Source: Spirochaetales bacterium
Lineage (GTDB): Bacteria > Spirochaetota > Spirochaetia > Treponematales > UBA12059
NCBI GenBank assembly: GCA_004525355.1
Contig: SPCK01000016.1
Coordinates: 1 to 14,307, forward strand
Length of the DNA: 14,307 nucleotides
Direction of reading: 5' to 3'
Part shown: in pieces, positions 11,035 through 14,307 of the stretch
How positions within the stretch are numbered: the first letter of the stretch is position 1
Layout of the letters: each line of letters opens with the position of its first letter
The notes under the pieces: generated by a model
What the model saw: only the letters and a program-made list of their open reading frames with translations
Told to the model about the DNA's origin: nothing
The model's database searches: none
Made by a program: the position numbers and the translations under genes

Positions 11035-14000
11035 CCTGCAAGCGCCGCCAATTTCTCCCGTATGAATTCGCTCTTTTCCCTCAGGCCGATCGGACCCGTG
11101 GCTATCATGAGAACGTTCGGGCGTGCCGGGTCGAGCTTCATCTTCTGCCCGCTCTCCCTCATCAGGCGCAGGAGCCGCTCGACCGATACCTTGGCCACCT
11201 TCATGAACTCGACCGTCACGAACCCCTTGTGCTCGATCAGGCTCGCGATGGACAAGCGCTTGCACAGTACCCGAATCTCGGCCAGCGACAGGAGGCTGGA
11301 CACCTCGCCGGGTACCGGTCCGAACCGATCCTCCATCTCCCGGTAGAGCGCTTCCAGGTCGTCCTGGGTCAGGATGGATGCGATCTTCTTGTAGACCTCC
11401 ATCTTGACTGCCTGCTGCCCGATATACTCATCCGGTATGAAGCCTGAGTACTCGAGCTCAAGGTAGGGCTCTTCCTCGCCCTCGTAACCTTCCTGCGAAA
11501 GCTTGGCGACCGCCTCGTCCAGAAGCTTGAGGTACAGGTCGAAGCCTACCGAGTAGATGTCCCCTGATTGCTCCCGCCCCAGCAGGTTGCCCGCTCCGCG
11601 TACCTCCAGGTCCTTCATGGCGATCTTGAAGCCAGACCCCAGCTCGGTAAAGTCGGAGATGATCTGCAGCCGCTTCATGGCCAATTCGGACAAGGCGCGT
11701 CCGTCCGGGTAGAACAGGTAGGCGTACGCGAGGCGATCCGAGCGGCCCACGCGACCGCGTAATTGGTACAGCTGGCTGATGCCGTAGAAGTCTGCCCTGT
11801 CTATGACGATGGTGTTGACATTGGGAATATCGATACCGTTCTCTATGATGGTCGTAGACACCAGGACATGAAATCCCCGGTGCACGAAGCGATGCATGAT
11901 GTCCTCAAGCTCGTGGGGCGCCATGCGACCGTGAGCCGATTCCACCAGTACCTCGGGCACCAGGCGCTGGATCAGGGCGCGTGTGTCCTCCAGAGTATCG
12001 ATGCGATTGTGCAGGAAGAATACCTGCCCGTCCCGCTCGATCTCGCGCCGTATGGCCTTGGCCACGAGGTCGGGCTGGAATTCGTCCACGACGGTCTTTA
12101 TGGGATGCCTGTTGGACGGCGGCGTGTTCAGGACCGAAAGGTCCCGGATCTTGAGCATCGACATATGCAACGTCCGGGGAATGGGTGTGGCCGTCAGGGT
12201 CAGGCAATCCACGTTGGACTTCATCTCCTTGAGCCGCTCTTTGTCCTTGACGCCGAAGCGTTGTTCCTCGTCCACTACCAACAACCCCAGGTCCCTGAAG
12301 CCGACGTCCTTCTGCAGGATGCGGTGGGTACCGATGAGCACATCCACGCGGCCCTCCCTGGTCGAGGCCAGGGTCTTCTTCTGTTCCGACTTGTCGACGA
12401 ATCGCGACATCATGCCGAAGGTGACCGGGAGCCCCCTGAAGCGATCCAAGGCATTCTCGTAGTGCTGTTCCGCCAGTATCGTCGTCGGGGCCAGGAAGGC
12501 GACCTGCTTGCCACCCATGACAGCCTTGAACGCGGCCCGCATGGCGATCTCGGTCTTGCCATATCCAACATCGCCGCAGATCAGACGGTCCATGGGCCGT
12601 TCGCTCTCCATGTCCTTCTTGACGTCGTCGATGCAGGTAAGTTGATCGGGTGTTTCCTCGTACGGGAAAATCGCCTCGAAGCCTGTCTGCCATTCGCCGT
12701 CGGGTGGGAATGCGAAGCCCTTTGCCAACTTCCTGCGCGAGTAAATGCGGATGAGCCGCTCGGCCAGGTCCTCGACGGACTTGCGCACGCGATTCTTGCG
12801 GTTCTCCCAGGATTTTGAACCCAGCCTGTCCAGGCGCGGCGCGCTACCCTCGTTCCCGATATAACGCTGGACGAGGTTGGCCTGTTCTATGGGGACGAAA
12901 ACGTTCTCCTCGTCGGCGTACGCGATCTTGACGTAGTCACGATCGTTGCCCAGGACCTTCATCCGTTCGATGCCGTCGAAACGCCCGATGCCGTAGTTCA
13001 CGTGCACCACGAAATCGCCGGGATTGAGCTCCACGAACGTATCGATTACCCGCGATCGGGCGCTCTTGAGAGATTTCGGTGGCCGCTTGTGCCTGCCGAA
13101 TATTTCACCCTCGTGGATGAGCGCCAGCTTGACAGCCGGTAACGTAAAACCGGCAGACAAACCGGTCTCGTGGACGATAACGGCGTCTTCCTTGATCAAG
13201 GAGCGTATCCGCTCGGCCTGCGGCGCGTTTTCTGCGAATATATGCACGTCATACCGCGCCTTGAGCAAGGATGCCAGCTCATCGCGGAAATATGTCACGT
13301 TGCCGAAGAAGGAACGCGGAGGTTCGGATCCGATTGCGAGGCGATCCTGGGCCGCAGCGTCTTTCAGGGACCATGTCGACATGGTGCGCGGCAAGGTACC
13401 CATAGCGGCATCGAAGTCGACAAGAACTCGCTCGGGGGGCGGCACCGGCTCATCCATCAACGCCTTCCGGTACAGGCCCTCGTATTCGCGGTGAACGGCA
13501 TCCGCTTGCCCTAGAAGCCGCTCGCGTTCCAGGAAAACCACGACGGAGTTACGGTCTAGATACTCGAACAGCGAAGCGACCCGCCCGAAAGCGAGCGGAT
13601 ACAAGTATTCCTCACCCTTTGCCTCACCGCGTTCTGAGAGGGCTTCGACGATAGCAGCCACGAACGTCTCGTCGTTGCCCGAGCCCGATCGCGGGCATGC
13701 AAGGAGGGCAGCGCCTGCGGCCATGGCCAGCTCTCGCGACCAAATCAACTCGCGAGCAGGCCGGAGGAGGATACTTGAGGGCCGCTCCGGGCTGGAAGCC
13801 TGCGAAATGGGTTCGAAGCACCGGAATTCCTCGACCACATCGTACTCGAAGACCACGCGAAGCGCTTCCTCGTCGCCGGGCATGAACACGTCGAGGACTT
13901 CGCCCCGAAGCGCAAACTCCCCATGCAGGCTCACACGGGGCACCCTGAGGTAGCCCCAAGCGGCTAGCCGGTCAGCAAGGGCGACGGCGTCTATCGCATC

Positions 14001-14307
14001 ACCCTTGCTGACCCGAAACAAGCCCCCCAGGAAGAAATCCCTGGGCGGGACCGGAGTCATGACGGCCCGCTGGCCGGCTACGATCACGCGCGGTCCCTGC
14101 TCATCCAGCATGGCGGCCAGGGCTGACGCGCGTTCGCCAAAGGCGGATGAACGCGGCTCGACGGGACGATACGCCGCTGTCTTCCACCAGGGAAAGACCA
14201 TCGAGGAAGCGCCCATGGCGGCACAGTCAGAAGCGAAGGCTTCGGCTTCGGCATCGGAGGGTACGATGACGAGGAAGCGTTTTTCGCTCTTGAGCGCGGC
14301 CGCCGCG
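11031..14307 (-). CDS. mfd: Mfd, transcription-repair coupling factor (N-terminus cut by window edge)
   Basis: The frame is open from the window end (first whole codon at 14306) to TGA at 11033-11031, giving 1,091 visible residues against about 1,150 for E. coli Mfd, so a few tens of residues are missing. The ATG at 14216 is internal: upstream codons read KRFLVIVPSDAEAEAF, typical of the UvrB-like N-terminal region. The RNA-polymerase interaction domain shows NPGDFVVHVNYGIGRFDG (about 428-445). The RecG-like motor has Walker A GDVGYGKTE (578-586), DEEQ (679-682) and LRGRVGRS (about 850). The C-terminal autoinhibitory domain includes EDRFGPVPGEVSSLL. Mfd uses ATP to push stalled RNA polymerase off damaged DNA and recruits UvrA. 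All key motifs are intact and nothing looks unusual. It converges on the PilZ-like gene. Confidence 0.97.
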   Translation of the reverse strand, partial: AAAALKSEKRFLVIVPSDAEAEAFASDCAAMGASSMVFPWWKTAAYRPVEPRSSAFGERASALAAMLDEQGPRVIVAGQRAVMTPVPPRDFFLGGLFRVSKGDAIDAVALADRLAAWGYLRVPRVSLHGEFALRGEVLDVFMPGDEEALRVVFEYDVVEEFRCFEPISQASSPERPSSILLRPARELIWSRELAMAAGAALLACPRSGSGNDETFVAAIVEALSERGEAKGEEYLYPLAFGRVASLFEYLDRNSVVVFLERERLLGQADAVHREYEGLYRKALMDEPVPPPERVLVDFDAAMGTLPRTMSTWSLKDAAAQDRLAIGSEPPRSFFGNVTYFRDELASLLKARYDVHIFAENAPQAERIRSLIKEDAVIVHETGLSAGFTLPAVKLALIHEGEIFGRHKRPPKSLKSARSRVIDTFVELNPGDFVVHVNYGIGRFDGIERMKVLGNDRDYVKIAYADEENVFVPIEQANLVQRYIGNEGSAPRLDRLGSKSWENRKNRVRKSVEDLAERLIRIYSRRKLAKGFAFPPDGEWQTGFEAIFPYEETPDQLTCIDDVKKDMESERPMDRLICGDVGYGKTEIAMRAAFKAVMGGKQVAFLAPTTILAEQHYENALDRFRGLPVTFGMMSRFVDKSEQKKTLASTREGRVDVLIGTHRILQKDVGFRDLGLLVVDEEQRFGVKDKERLKEMKSNVDCLTLTATPIPRTLHMSMLKIRDLSVLNTPPSNRHPIKTVVDEFQPDLVAKAIRREIERDGQVFFLHNRIDTLEDTRALIQRLVPEVLVESAHGRMAPHELEDIMHRFVHRGFHVLVSTTIIENGIDIPNVNTIVIDRADFYGISQLYQLRGRVGRSDRLAYAYLFYPDGRALSELAMKRLQIISDFTELGSGFKIAMKDLEVRGAGNLLGREQSGDIYSVGFDLYLKLLDEAVAKLSQEGYEGEEEPYLELEYSGFIPDEYIGQQAVKMEVYKKIASILTQDDLEALYREMEDRFGPVPGEVSSLLSLAEIRVLCKRLSIASLIEHKGFVTVEFMKVAKVSVERLLRLMRESGQKMKLDPARPNVLMIATGPIGLREKSEFIREKLAALAG

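Noticed and set aside
11763..12818. 351-codon open frame on the plus strand
   Set aside because: It lies opposite the conserved motor domain of mfd; the long frame follows from codon bias.
1..14307. CRISPR array, tRNA, rRNA or intact transposase
   Set aside because: No regularly spaced repeats, cloverleaf-like sequences, rRNA motifs or transposase motifs were seen on either strand by reading; this was not tested with search tools.

Overview
The window looks like chromosomal DNA of a spirochaete with moderately high GC, by eye near 58-60%. Three things suggest this: a LoaP-type NusG paralogue; a PilZ-like protein that begins like spirochaetal PilZ proteins; and a gene order (sugar-nucleotide dehydratase, DegT aminotransferase, molybdo-hydroxylase-like subunits) that I recall from Treponema pallidum (cap5D, spsC, 'quinoline 2-oxidoreductase'). 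No database search was possible, so the genus is open.

Left end, minus strand (1-2241): two exported proteins form a likely two-gene operon. One is a 161-residue secreted protein of unknown function. The other is a long envelope protein with a signal peptide, an RlpA-like double-psi beta-barrel, about 400 residues of Pro/Ala/Glu-rich linker and a C-terminal SPOR domain cut by the window edge.

Divergent intergenic region (2242-2622): it holds a strong extended -10 promoter just before loaP, several small inverted repeats, two of them mutually exclusive, and a weaker candidate promoter for the minus-strand pair.

Central plus-strand operon (2623-9981): seven genes follow one another and every junction overlaps by 4 to 17 bases. 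The order is loaP antiterminator; soluble NDP-sugar 4,6-dehydratase/epimerase; PLP-dependent sugar aminotransferase; a molybdopterin-hydroxylase-like large subunit; its 2Fe-2S subunit; its FAD subunit; and an RsmI-like SAM methyltransferase. The first enzymes would make a nucleotide-linked 4-amino-6-deoxy sugar. The oxidoreductase trio keeps all eight iron-sulfur cysteines and its FAD motifs, but the large subunit has lost most recognisable molybdopterin-contact motifs. This is the most unusual part of the window. LoaP is expected to promote readthrough of long polysaccharide-type operons, probably this one.

Right end: a PilZ-like protein (10034-10900) has its own promoter, placed so close to the start codon that the mRNA may be nearly leaderless. 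It converges on mfd, the transcription-repair coupling factor (minus strand, N-terminus cut by the window end). The 130 bases between them carry strong hairpins without U-tracts, and short motifs shared with the loaP upstream region. No tRNA, rRNA, CRISPR array or intact transposase gene was seen.
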